Source: Sulfuritalea sp. (lineage in GTDB: Bacteria > Pseudomonadota > Gammaproteobacteria > Burkholderiales > Rhodocyclaceae). Taken from it: a stretch of DNA of 64,000 bases. Both the position numbers and the translations under genes were made by a program. The notes beneath the pieces were generated by a model. It was given only the letters and a program-made list of their open reading frames with translations. It had not been told where the DNA came from and ran no database searches. Where the stretch lies: contig JADJUP010000056.1 of the NCBI GenBank assembly GCA_016716965.1, forward strand, positions 186,001 to 250,000, written 5' to 3'. This document shows, one piece after another, positions 30,864 through 39,060 of this stretch (positions are counted from its first letter, which is position 1; each line of letters opens with the position of its first letter).

Positions 30864-31316
30864 ATGGCCCGTGCATCCGCTACCGCCGAAGACACCCTGT
30901 CGTCCGAACTGATCCGCGCCGCCGGCGTCAAGGTGACGCGCGGCCGGGTGCGCGTGCTCGACGCGCTGCGCGCGGCGCGCCAGCCGCTGTCGCATGCGGA
31001 AATGGAAGCGCTGCCGGCCGGCGCCGGCGATGCCGCGATCGACCGCGTCACGCTCTACCGCGTGCTCGATTCGCTGGTGGCCTGCGGGCTGGCGCTGAAG
31101 GCGGTGGATACGCGCGGCGTGTTCCGCTTCTCCGCCGCCGGGGCGCAGCGCCAGCATGCCAAGCACGTCCATTTCCGCTGCACCGGTTGCGGCGGGGTGT
31201 TCTGCCTCAAGGCCGAGCCGCCGCCGCCGCCCCGGTTGCCGCGCGGCTTCCGCCTGCAGCAGGTCGAGTTCGACTTGCGCGGTTTGTGTGCCGGCTGCGG
31301 TGCACTGGCGTCATGA
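30864..31316 (+). CDS. zur: Fur-family regulator, probably Zur
   Basis: 150 residues. Winged-helix DNA-binding domain (VKVTRGRVRVLDALRAARQPLSHAEMEAL) and dimerisation domain with HVHFRCTGCGGVFC and a C-terminal LCAGCGAL: the two CxxC pairs form the structural zinc site. Surrounding genes (ZIP permease, DUF2796, znuA, znuB, His-rich protein) argue for zinc rather than iron as co-repressor. A palindrome lies 29 bp upstream. It starts a plus-strand run with the His-rich protein. Confidence 0.85.
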   Translation: MARASATAEDTLSSELIRAAGVKVTRGRVRVLDALRAARQPLSHAEMEALPAGAGDAAIDRVTLYRVLDSLVACGLALKAVDTRGVFRFSAAGAQRQHAKHVHFRCTGCGGVFCLKAEPPPPPRLPRGFRLQQVEFDLRGLCAGCGALAS

Positions 31317-31323
31317 GTTCCGC

Positions 31324-31689
31324 ATGAGGCGCTCGCGCCGCCACATCCTGCTGGCCTGCTGGCTGGTGGTGCAGTTGCTGTTCGGCCAGCAACTGGCGCT
31401 GGCGCATATGGTCGGCCATGTCGGCGACGCCCTTGCCCATGCCGTCGCCGGCGCCGACGCCGGTGCCAGCGACGAAGACAGCGAGCATGGCGGTGCCGAA
31501 GCGCTGACCCACGTCTGCTCCGCCTGCGCCAGTGGCCTGGGCGCCGACATGCTGCCCGCTGGCGGGCAGCATGTCCGTTTTGACCCGCGCTGTGGCGATC
31601 AGGGACTCTCCTGTGCCGTGGCGCCGGCGCCGACTTTCGGCTCGCGCGCCGCCTTTCGCAGTCGCGCACCTCCCACGTTCCAGGCCTGA
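31324..31689 (+). CDS. Small His-rich exported protein
   Basis: 122 residues. A signal-like helix (HILLACWLVVQLLFGQQLALA) precedes a His/Asp-rich segment (HMVGHVGDALAHAVAGAD... HVCSACASG). The pattern resembles DUF2946-type proteins next to metal outer-membrane transporters. The start at 31324 is eight bases after the zur stop, so cotranscription is expected. Its last quarter (CAVAPAPTFGSRAAF) is translated from a dispersed repeat copy, so the C-terminus may be recent. A metal-binding periplasmic role is inferred. Confidence 0.6.
   Translation: MRRSRRHILLACWLVVQLLFGQQLALAHMVGHVGDALAHAVAGADAGASDEDSEHGGAEALTHVCSACASGLGADMLPAGGQHVRFDPRCGDQGLSCAVAPAPTFGSRAAFRSRAPPTFQA
31613..31640 (-). repeat. 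Dispersed short repeat, copy F
   Basis: On the minus strand: CCGAAAGTCGGCG, CCGGCG, CCACGGCAC. Lies in the 3' end of the His-rich protein gene. Confidence 0.7.
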
Positions 31690-31749
31690 TCCGGATTCTT
31701 CCGCCTGACGCCATGCGTCGGGCCCGTCCCTGTCTGCCTGGAGTACGTC

Positions 31750-33156
31750 ATGAACCACGTGTCATTGTTCGCGCTGGCTGCCGCCGGCGCGCTATCGGCA
31801 TTTCCCGCGGCCGCCGCGGACGCCGACCTGAAAGCCCTGCGCGACGAAATCGCGCAGATGAAAAAGTCCTACGAACAACGCATCGATGCGCTCGAAAAGC
31901 GCCTGGTGCAGGCCGAATCCACCTCGACCCAGGCCAAGGCCGCCGCCGACAAGGCGACGACGCAAACGGCGCGTGCCGGCGAGGGCAAGGCCAGCGCCTT
32001 CAATCCCGAGATCGGCCTGGTCCTGCAAGGCCAGGCCAAGCGGATGAAGGACGTGCCCGAGCGCGCCGTTTCCGGCTATTGGCCGGCGGGACACGCGCAC
32101 GGCGACGAGCGCGGCCTGTCGCTCGAACACTCGGAGCTGATGTTCTCGGCCAACATCGACCCGAACTTCCGCGGCGTCGCCCGCTTCGCCGTCACCGGCG
32201 CCGGCGAAGTGGAAGTCGAGGAAGCCAGCGTCTCCACGCTGGGCCTGGGCAACGGCTTCACCCTGCGCGCCGGGCGCTTCGCCTCCGACATCGGTTACCA
32301 GAATGCCCGCCACCCGCACGAGTGGGACTTCGCCGACGCCACCCTGATGCAGAAAGTGCTGTTCGGCAACGAGGGCTACCGGCAGGACGGCCTGCAGATG
32401 AAATGGCTGGCCCCGACGCCTTTCATGCTGCAATTCGGCGCCGAAGTTGGTCGCGGCGCGAACTTCCCCGGCACCGATCGCAACAAGAACGGCAGTGGCG
32501 CTGGCGCCGTATACGTCAAGGCCGGAGGTGACGTCGGCGTGTCGAATGCGTGGCAGGCCGGGCTGTCCCTGCTGAACACCAGGGCGGCCGACCGAGCTGC
32601 GCATTTCGAGGACACCGGCGGGGTAGAGGCGGAGAGCTTCTTCAGCGGCGAGAGCCGTACCGCCATCGCTGACTTTGTCTGGAAATGGGCGCCGAACGGC
32701 AATGCCTCGGAGCGCAGCCTGAAACTGCAGGGCGAGGTTTTCCGCCGCACCGAAAGAGGTACCTGGCGTTGCGATGACGCCGACGCGGCCAGTCCCACCA
32801 CCTGTACCGGCGGCGCGGCACTGGGCGATCTGTCGACCCGCCAGAGCGGTGGCTATGCCTCGGCCGTCTTCCAGTTCATGCCTAAGTGGCGGGTGGGTTA
32901 TCGCCACGACTGGCTGGCCAGGGGCAGCAAGTCCTTCGACGATGCCACGGTGTTCGGCCTGCTCGATGCCGGCAATCACTACTTCGCCGACTTCAAGCCG
33001 CGCAAGGACAGCGTGATGCTGGACTGGAGCAACTCGGAGTTCTCGCGCCTGCGCCTGCAGTACGCGCGTGACCGGGCGATGATGGGAGTGACCGACAACC
33101 AGGTCACGCTGCAGTACATCATGAGCCTGGGCGCCCATGGCGCACATAAATTCTGA
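31750..33156 (+). CDS. Outer-membrane beta-barrel protein with N-terminal coiled coil (putative zinc-regulated porin)
   Basis: 468 residues. Signal peptide (VSLFALAAAGALSAFPAAAA) and a coiled coil (LKALRDEIAQMKKSYEQRIDALEKRLVQAE) lead into alternating beta strands that end with an aromatic C-terminal Phe (AHGAHKF), as in outer-membrane barrels. FRGVARFAVTGAGEVEVEEASV and NGFTLRAGRFASDIGYQN recall porin-like families annotated near zur genes. It lies between the His-rich protein and znuA; a role in moving zinc or a zinc complex across the outer membrane is inferred. No TonB box or plug domain was seen. Confidence 0.75.
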   Translation: MNHVSLFALAAAGALSAFPAAAADADLKALRDEIAQMKKSYEQRIDALEKRLVQAESTSTQAKAAADKATTQTARAGEGKASAFNPEIGLVLQGQAKRMKDVPERAVSGYWPAGHAHGDERGLSLEHSELMFSANIDPNFRGVARFAVTGAGEVEVEEASVSTLGLGNGFTLRAGRFASDIGYQNARHPHEWDFADATLMQKVLFGNEGYRQDGLQMKWLAPTPFMLQFGAEVGRGANFPGTDRNKNGSGAGAVYVKAGGDVGVSNAWQAGLSLLNTRAADRAAHFEDTGGVEAESFFSGESRTAIADFVWKWAPNGNASERSLKLQGEVFRRTERGTWRCDDADAASPTTCTGGAALGDLSTRQSGGYASAVFQFMPKWRVGYRHDWLARGSKSFDDATVFGLLDAGNHYFADFKPRKDSVMLDWSNSEFSRLRLQYARDRAMMGVTDNQVTLQYIMSLGAHGAHKF

Positions 33157-33166
33157 GGGGGCGGCG

Positions 33167-34057
33167 ATGCGCATCCTGATCATGCTCCTTGTCGCGCTGG
33201 CGCTGCCGGCGCAGGCGGCGCTCAATGTGTTCAGCACCGTGCCCGAATGGGCGGCGCTGGCGCAGGAGATCGGCGGCGAAAAGGTCCGGGTCGCTTCGGT
33301 CACGACCGCCCTGCAGGATCCGCATCACGTCGATGCGCGGCCCTCGCTGATCGCTCGCGCACGCAATGCCGATCTGTTGCTGGCCACCGGCGCCGAACTG
33401 GAAATCGGCTGGCTTCCGGTCGTGTTGCGGGAATCGGGCAACCCGCGCATCCAGGTCGGGCAGCCCGGGTACTTCGAGGCTGCGGCCTTCGTTCGCATGC
33501 TGGAAGTTCCAGGCAAGCTGGATCGTGCCGAGGGCGACGTGCATGCCGATGGCAACCCGCACATCCAGACCGATCCGCGCCACTTCCTCGCCATCGGCGA
33601 GGCGCTGGCGGCGCGGCTGGCGCTCCTCGATCCCGCCAATGCCGCCGCTTACCGAAGCGGCTATGCTGCCTTCGCCGAACGCTGGCGGGCGCGCATCCGG
33701 CAGTGGGAGGCGCAGGCCGCAGCGCTGAAAGGCGTCGCCGTGGTCTCGCAGCACAAGGCCTGGGCCTACCTCTACGACTGGCTGGGGATGCGCGAGATCG
33801 CGACCCTCGAGCCCAAGCCCGGCGTCGAACCCTCGGTGGCCCAACTCGCGCGGGTGCGTGACCAGGTGGCGAGCAGCAAGCCTCGCATGGTGATCCGCGC
33901 CGCCTACAACTCGGCACGTCCCGCCGAGTGGCTGTCGGCCGAAGCCAGGCTGCCCGTTGTCGTGCTGCCCTTTACTGTCGGCGGTACCCCGCAGGCGACG
34001 GATCTGGCGACCTTGTTCGACGATACGGTTGCGCGACTCCTGCAGCCGCTCAAATGA
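33167..34057 (+). CDS. znuA: Zinc ABC transporter substrate-binding protein, ZnuA-like
   Basis: Periplasmic cluster A-I metal-binding protein of 296 residues. A short signal (RILIMLLVALALPAQA) precedes VFSTVPEWAALAQEIGG. Candidate metal ligands are His in DPHHVDARPS, His in HADGNPHIQTDP and His in SQHKAWAYLYDWLG. The His-rich loop of E. coli ZnuA is absent. The start at 33167 has GAGGGGGCGGCG upstream, and the gene overlaps znuB. Confidence 0.85.
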   Translation: MRILIMLLVALALPAQAALNVFSTVPEWAALAQEIGGEKVRVASVTTALQDPHHVDARPSLIARARNADLLLATGAELEIGWLPVVLRESGNPRIQVGQPGYFEAAAFVRMLEVPGKLDRAEGDVHADGNPHIQTDPRHFLAIGEALAARLALLDPANAAAYRSGYAAFAERWRARIRQWEAQAAALKGVAVVSQHKAWAYLYDWLGMREIATLEPKPGVEPSVAQLARVRDQVASSKPRMVIRAAYNSARPAEWLSAEARLPVVVLPFTVGGTPQATDLATLFDDTVARLLQPLK

Positions 34058-34842
34058 GCACGGAGTTATCCCAACTGGATCCTGGCCTGCTCGCCGCACC
34101 GATGGCGGCGGGCCTTCTGGTACTCGCCACCCACGTACCACTCGGGATCGAGGTGCTGCGTCGCGGCATCATCTTCATCGATCTCGCCATCGCCCAGGTC
34201 GCGGCCCTCGGCGTGATCGCGGCCGGCCTGTTTCATCTCGACGAGCTCTGGGGCGGCGTCGGCGCGCAGCTCGCCGCCGGCGGTGCGGCATTGCTCGGCG
34301 CCGCCGCGCTGACCTGGACCGAGCGCCGCTGGCCGCAGATCCAGGAGGCGCTGATCGGGCTGCTGTTCGTCCTCGCGGCTGCCGCGGGAATCCTGCTGCT
34401 GGCCGGCAATCCGCACGGCGGCGAGCACCTGCGCGACCTGCTGGCCGGCCAGATACTCTGGGTCGGCTGGCGCGGGCTGGCGGCCGTGGCAGCGCTCTAC
34501 GCCATTGTCCTCGTCGCATGGGCGCTGCGGTCGCGATTCGGCAGCCACAATCGCCTGGCCTTCCATTGCCTGTTCGCGCTGACGGTGACCGCATCGGTGC
34601 AACTGGTGGGCGTATTGCTGGTGTTTGCCAGCCTGATCGCGCCGGCGGTGGCGACGCATGGCGCCGGCGGCCGGCGCCGGATTGCGGCGGCCTGGCTGGC
34701 GGGGGCGCTGGCCTATGCCGCCGGCCTTGGGCTTTCGTTATACGCGGACCTGCCTGCCGGAGCAGCCGTCACCTGCTGCATGTGCCTGATCGCAATGGCC
34801 GGGCTTTGCCTGTCCAGGCCACATGGGCGCAGGTTATACTGA
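34054..34842 (+). CDS. znuB: Metal ABC transporter permease, ZnuB-like
   Basis: 262-residue integral membrane protein with eight or nine helices. The N-terminal VPLGIEVLRRGIIFIDLAIAQVAALG is the ZnuB/MntB signature, and SVQLVGVLLVFASLIAPAV is the conserved late helix. ATG overlaps the znuA stop (ATGA). No znuC ATPase follows: the next gene is a STAS-domain protein. The ATPase must come from elsewhere in the genome or from another system. Confidence 0.87.
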   Translation: MSTELSQLDPGLLAAPMAAGLLVLATHVPLGIEVLRRGIIFIDLAIAQVAALGVIAAGLFHLDELWGGVGAQLAAGGAALLGAAALTWTERRWPQIQEALIGLLFVLAAAAGILLLAGNPHGGEHLRDLLAGQILWVGWRGLAAVAALYAIVLVAWALRSRFGSHNRLAFHCLFALTVTASVQLVGVLLVFASLIAPAVATHGAGGRRRIAAAWLAGALAYAAGLGLSLYADLPAGAAVTCCMCLIAMAGLCLSRPHGRRLY

Positions 34843-34907
34843 CCGGTCTCCAACACAGGCAGCGCGACGGAAGCTGCGGCAGATCAGTGGCAGACGAAGA
34901 CGATCTG

Positions 34908-36026
34908 ATGTCCCTCGATTTCACGGTGCCCGGTGCGTTCGATACGCCGCCGGCGCAGCCGGCCGCGTCCGAACTCGCGCTGGTACCCCTGAACGAGCCA
35001 TCGCCACCGCCACCACCCGAGCCACCGGTGCGCGCGCCACTGCCGCCAGCGCTGGCCGAGGCCGCCACCCTTTATGCCGCCGGTCAGGAACTGGATGCCA
35101 TGCGCCGGCTGGAGTCCGCGATCAAAAGCGGCGAGGACCTGGGCGATGCCGCGCTGCGCGCCTGGGGCGGACTGTTCGACCTGCTTCAGGTGCTGGGCCG
35201 CCGGCCCGCCTTTGATGCGCTGGCGTTGACCTTCGCCCGGCGCTTCGAGAAATCGCCGCCGGCATGGACCGCGGCGGCCGAAGGCGAGCACAGCGCCACC
35301 GAGACCACCGGCGGCCGCGCCCACGTCTCGCTCACCGGCGCGCTCAATGCCCGTGTCGGCGAAGTCCTCAAGCAGACCATGAAACTGGCGGCGACCAGCA
35401 CCATGGTGCGCATGGACCTGGCCAAGCTCGAGGACGCCGACAATGACGGCGCGACGCTGATGATGCGCGCCCTTGCCGCACTGAAGAAGGCGCGCAAGGA
35501 GTTCGTCTTCGGCAGCCCCGACCACCTGGCGCAGATACTCTCGGCCAAGCTGGTGGTGGGCGAGCGCAGCAACGAGGCGATGTGGCTGCTGCTGCTCGAG
35601 CTCTACCAGCAGGCCTATCGCCAGGAGGCCTTCGAAGAGGCGGCGGTAAACTACGCGATCACCTTCGAGGTCTCGCCGCCGTCCTGGGAAGCCTTGCCCG
35701 AGCGGCGCGACGAGGCACCGGAACTGTCGTCCCAACCGCCGCCGAAGGCCGGGGGCTTCAGCCTGCACGACCAGTTGCTGGGTGCCGCCGTGGCCGACTT
35801 CGCTCCGCTCGAAGCCGTGCTTGCCGGACGCGAGGAATTCGACATCGACGCGCGCAAGCTGGTGCGCATCGACCCGCCCAGTGCGAAAAGCCTGCTCGAG
35901 GTGCTGAAGCGGCTCCAGGCGGCGGGCAAGAAGCTGCGCATCGTCGGCCTCAGCACGCTGATCGCCGCCTTCCTCGAACTGCAGGGCTTTGCCGACGTCG
36001 CGGAACTGCGCGCCAAGGCCATCTGA
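34908..36026 (+). CDS. STAS-domain protein upstream of hslVU
   Basis: 372 residues. The Pro-rich N-terminus (PLNEPSPPPPPEPP) leads into a helical middle that could be a tetratricopeptide-like region. The C-terminus is a STAS-type domain (EEFDIDARKLVRIDPPSAKSLLEVLKRLQAAGKKLRIVGLSTLIAAFLELQGF). Such genes commonly precede hslV in betaproteobacteria; the function is unknown. The chosen ATG at 34908 follows GACGATCT with a weak ribosome site. Frame and codon use match neighbours. Confidence 0.7.
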   Translation: MSLDFTVPGAFDTPPAQPAASELALVPLNEPSPPPPPEPPVRAPLPPALAEAATLYAAGQELDAMRRLESAIKSGEDLGDAALRAWGGLFDLLQVLGRRPAFDALALTFARRFEKSPPAWTAAAEGEHSATETTGGRAHVSLTGALNARVGEVLKQTMKLAATSTMVRMDLAKLEDADNDGATLMMRALAALKKARKEFVFGSPDHLAQILSAKLVVGERSNEAMWLLLLELYQQAYRQEAFEEAAVNYAITFEVSPPSWEALPERRDEAPELSSQPPPKAGGFSLHDQLLGAAVADFAPLEAVLAGREEFDIDARKLVRIDPPSAKSLLEVLKRLQAAGKKLRIVGLSTLIAAFLELQGFADVAELRAKAI

Positions 36027-36046
36027 ATCGATTTGCAAGGAATTCC

Positions 36047-36583
36047 ATGGAGCAATATCACGGCACCACCATCCTTTCCGTGCGCCGCGGCAATTGCGTC
36101 GCGCTGGGCGGCGATGGCCAGGTGACGCTGGGCAACATCGTCATCAAGGCCACCGCTCGCAAGGTTCGGCGGCTCTACAACGAGCGCATCCTGGCCGGCT
36201 TCGCCGGCGGCACCGCCGACGCCTTCACCCTCTTCGAGCGCTTCGAGGCCAAGCTGGAGCAGCACCAGGGCAAGCTCATGCGCGCCGCCGTTGAACTGGC
36301 CAAGGACTGGCGCACCGACCGCATGCTGCGCCGCCTCGAAGCGATGCTTTCGGTGGCCGACCGCGACCATTCGCTGGTCATCACCGGCAACGGCGATGTG
36401 CTGGAACCGGAATACGGCATCGTCGCCATCGGCAGTGGCGGTGCTTACGCCCAGTCCGCCGCGCGCGCGCTGCTGGAGAATACGACACTGACACCGGCGG
36501 AAATCGTCAAGAAGTCGCTGGAGATCGCCGGCGACCTGTGCATATACACCAACCAGAACCACCTGATCGAGGTTCTGGAATGA
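36047..36583 (+). CDS. hslV: ATP-dependent protease subunit HslV
   Basis: Threonine peptidase of the HslUV two-component protease. The short propeptide MEQYHG is followed by the catalytic Thr in TTILSVRRG; LGGDGQVTLGN and YGIVAIGSGGAYAQSAARAL are diagnostic. Length 178 residues, standard. It precedes hslU, its unfoldase, with an odd junction (see the G/C tract). Confidence 0.96.
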   Translation: MEQYHGTTILSVRRGNCVALGGDGQVTLGNIVIKATARKVRRLYNERILAGFAGGTADAFTLFERFEAKLEQHQGKLMRAAVELAKDWRTDRMLRRLEAMLSVADRDHSLVITGNGDVLEPEYGIVAIGSGGAYAQSAARALLENTTLTPAEIVKKSLEIAGDLCIYTNQNHLIEVLE

Positions 36584-36604
36584 TCGAGAACTTCAGTTCG
36601 GGCA

Positions 36605-36696
36605 GGGGGGCCGCCCCCCCCCCCCCCCCCGGGGGGGGGGGGGGTGGTTTGGCGGGGGGGTTGGGGGGGGGGGGGGGGGGGGGGGGTGGGGGGGGT
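36605..36696. other. Near-homopolymer G/C tract at the hslV-hslU junction
   Basis: About 90 bases that are almost only C then G (a C run near 36615-36630, then G runs broken by single Ts). No natural hslV-hslU junction needs this, and it resembles poly-G signal from two-colour sequencing joined into the assembly. Bases inside should not be trusted. Confidence 0.75.
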
Positions 36697-36699
36697 CAG

Positions 36700-38013
36700 A
36701 TGACGCCCGCGGAAATCGTTTCCGAACTCGACAAGCACATCGTCGGCCAGTCGCGCGCCAAGCGTGCGGTGGCGATCGCGCTGCGCAACCGCTGGCGCCG
36801 CATGCAGGTGGCCGAACCCCTGCGCACCGAGATCACGCCGAAGAACATCCTGATGATCGGCCCCACCGGCGTCGGCAAGACCGAGATCGCGCGGCGCCTG
36901 GCGCGGCTGGCCAACGCGCCCTTCATCAAGATCGAGGCGACCAAATTCACCGAGGTCGGCTACGTCGGCCGCGACGTGGACACCATCATCCGCGACCTCG
37001 CCGAAACGGCGATCAAGAACGGCCGCGAGCAGGCCATGCGCATCGTCCGCGACCGCGCCACGGACGCCGCCGAGGACCGCGTGCTGGACGTGCTGCTGCC
37101 ACCTGCAAGAGTCGGCGCCGGCGACACGGTGGAAGACAGCGGCACGCGCCAGAAATTCCGCAAGAAGCTGCGCGAAGGCGAACTGGACGACAAGGAAATC
37201 GAGGTCGAAGTCGCTGCGCCCCAGGCCAGCATGGAGATCTTCGCCCCGCCCGGCATGGAAGACCTGACGCAGCAGATCCAGGGCATGTTCCAGAACATGG
37301 GCGGCGGCAAGAAGCGGGTGCGCAAGATGAAGATCCGCGATGCGATGAAATCGCTGGCCGATGAGGAAGCCGCGCGCCTGATCAACGACGAGGAAGTCAA
37401 GACCGAGGCGCTGCAGAACGTCGAGCAGAACGGCATCGTCTTCCTCGACGAAATCGACAAGATCGCCTCGCGCTCGGAAGCGCACGGCGCCGAAGTTTCG
37501 CGCCAGGGCGTGCAGCGCGACCTGCTGCCGCTGGTGGAAGGCACCACCGTGTCGACCAAGTACGGCATGATCAAGACCGACCACATCCTGTTCATCGCCA
37601 GCGGCGCCTTCCACATCGCCAAGCCCTCCGACCTGATTCCGGAACTGCAGGGCCGCTTTCCGATCCGGGTCGAACTCGATTCGCTGTCCGTCGATGATTT
37701 CGAGCGCATCCTGACCCAGACCGATGCCTGCCTCACGCGCCAGTACCAGGCCTTGCTGGCGACCGAGGAGGTGACGCTGGAATTCGGCGCGGACGGCATC
37801 AAGCGTCTGGCGGAAATCGCCTACCAGGTCAACGAAAAGACCGAGAACATCGGCGCGCGGCGGCTGCACACGGTGATGGAAAAGCTGCTCGAGGAGATCT
37901 CCTTCGACGCCGGCAAGCGCGGCGGCGAAACCCTCGCCATCGACGGCGCCTACGTCGATGCGAAGCTTGGCGAACTGGCGAAGAACGAAGACCTTTCGCG
38001 TTACGTGCTCTGA
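36700..38013 (+). CDS. hslU: ATP-dependent protease ATPase subunit HslU
   Basis: AAA+ unfoldase that feeds HslV. The start MTPAEIVSELDKHIVGQ at 36700 matches the family; a longer frame from 36580 runs through the G/C tract and is rejected. Walker A GPTGVGKTE, the pore motif GYVGRDVDT, Walker B VFLDEIDKIA, and the C-terminal LSRYVL that docks into HslV are all present. The I-domain linker LPPARVGAGDTVEDSG contains a dispersed-repeat copy in frame, in a region variable between species. Confidence 0.95.
   Translation: MTPAEIVSELDKHIVGQSRAKRAVAIALRNRWRRMQVAEPLRTEITPKNILMIGPTGVGKTEIARRLARLANAPFIKIEATKFTEVGYVGRDVDTIIRDLAETAIKNGREQAMRIVRDRATDAAEDRVLDVLLPPARVGAGDTVEDSGTRQKFRKKLREGELDDKEIEVEVAAPQASMEIFAPPGMEDLTQQIQGMFQNMGGGKKRVRKMKIRDAMKSLADEEAARLINDEEVKTEALQNVEQNGIVFLDEIDKIASRSEAHGAEVSRQGVQRDLLPLVEGTTVSTKYGMIKTDHILFIASGAFHIAKPSDLIPELQGRFPIRVELDSLSVDDFERILTQTDACLTRQYQALLATEEVTLEFGADGIKRLAEIAYQVNEKTENIGARRLHTVMEKLLEEISFDAGKRGGETLAIDGAYVDAKLGELAKNEDLSRYVL
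37105..37132 (+). repeat. Dispersed short repeat, copy G (inside hslU)
   Basis: GCAAGAGTCGGCG, CCGGCG, ACACGGTGG, encoding RVGAGDTV in the I-domain linker. Same core as the lysA copy. Confidence 0.75.
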
Positions 38014-38018
38014 CGGAA

Positions 38019-38894
38019 ATGCTGGAGCGCATCGCCGGCATCGTCTTCCCGATCTATGCCGTGGTCGCCGTGGGCTATGCCTACGGACGCTGGAAGAAGC
38101 CCGACATGGCCTTCGCCAACCAGCTCAACATGGACATCTTCGTCCCGGCGCTGGTGTTCGCGGCACTCGCCTCCAAGTCATTCGACATCGCGCAGAACCT
38201 GCCGCTGCTGCTCGGCGCCACCCTCGTGGTATTCGGCACCGGCCTGCTGGCGTGGCCGGTGGCGCGCCTGCTGGGCGTCGCCACCAACACCTTCGTGCCG
38301 CCGATGATGTTCAAGAACTCCGGCAACATGGGCCTGCCGCTGGCGGTGCTGGCCTTCGGCGAAGCCGCGCTGCCGGCCGCCGTGGTGCTGTTCTTCGTCG
38401 AGAACTTCCTGCACTACTCGCTCGGCACCTGGATGCTCGACCATCACGCCAGGCTGTGGAACCTGTGGCGGGTGCCGGTGATCGGTGCGGCGCTGGCGGG
38501 GCTGGGGGTCAGCCTGCTGCAGTTTCCGCTGTGGCAGCCTTTGTGGCTGGGGGTCAAGATGCTGGGCGACGTATCGATCCCGCTGCTGCTGTTCTCGCTC
38601 GGCGTGCGCCTGACCGACAGCCGCCACGCCGACTGGAAGATCAGCATCGCCGGGGCGCTCACCACGCCGCTGGCCGGCGTGGCGGTGGCGCTGCTGGCCA
38701 ACCACCTGCTCGGGCTGACCGGGCGCGACGCGGCGATGCTGGTGCTGTTCGGCGCGCTGCCGCCGGCGGTGCTCAACTACATCTTTGCCGAGCGCTACCG
38801 GCAGGAGCCGGAGCGCGTCGCTTCGATCGTGCTGATCGGCAATTCGGCATCGCTGGCGATCATCCCCCTGACCCTGGCATGGGTGCTGGATTGA
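38019..38894 (+). CDS. AEC-family transporter (auxin efflux carrier-like)
   Basis: 291 residues with about ten hydrophobic helices. FPIYAVVAVGYAYGRW, LNMDIFVPALVFAAL and the mid-protein MMFKNSGNMGLPLAVLAFGE are typical of the family (LysO-independent AEC permeases). Substrate unknown; bacterial members carry malate or similar. The start is six bases after the hslU stop, so transcriptional coupling is likely. Confidence 0.88.
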   Translation: MLERIAGIVFPIYAVVAVGYAYGRWKKPDMAFANQLNMDIFVPALVFAALASKSFDIAQNLPLLLGATLVVFGTGLLAWPVARLLGVATNTFVPPMMFKNSGNMGLPLAVLAFGEAALPAAVVLFFVENFLHYSLGTWMLDHHARLWNLWRVPVIGAALAGLGVSLLQFPLWQPLWLGVKMLGDVSIPLLLFSLGVRLTDSRHADWKISIAGALTTPLAGVAVALLANHLLGLTGRDAAMLVLFGALPPAVLNYIFAERYRQEPERVASIVLIGNSASLAIIPLTLAWVLD

Positions 38895-38912
38895 TCCGGC
38901 ATCCCCGTTCGG

Positions 38913-38933
38913 CGGGTTTACGCGGCAAACCCG
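38913..38933 (+). terminator. GC hairpin downstream of the AEC gene
   Basis: CGGGTTT-ACGCGGC-AAACCCG, a perfect seven-base stem, 19 bp after the stop. No T-run follows, so it is a weak terminator or an mRNA-stabilising hairpin. Confidence 0.45.
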
Positions 38934-39060
38934 GATTGACGGACGCGGTCAGACTCGGGATACTTGTCCGACCAAGCCTGATTACTGAACCGACCTGTTG
39001 AGGGAACGCATCCTGGACTCTCCGTTTCAGCCGCGCGGCGGCATTCCAAGCCTGAATTCG

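Noticed and set aside
36580..36699. N-terminal extension of HslU from 36580 (MIENFSSGRG plus Pro/Gly runs)
   Set aside because: It is translated from the G/C tract; the family start MTPAEIVSELDKHIVGQ is at 36700.
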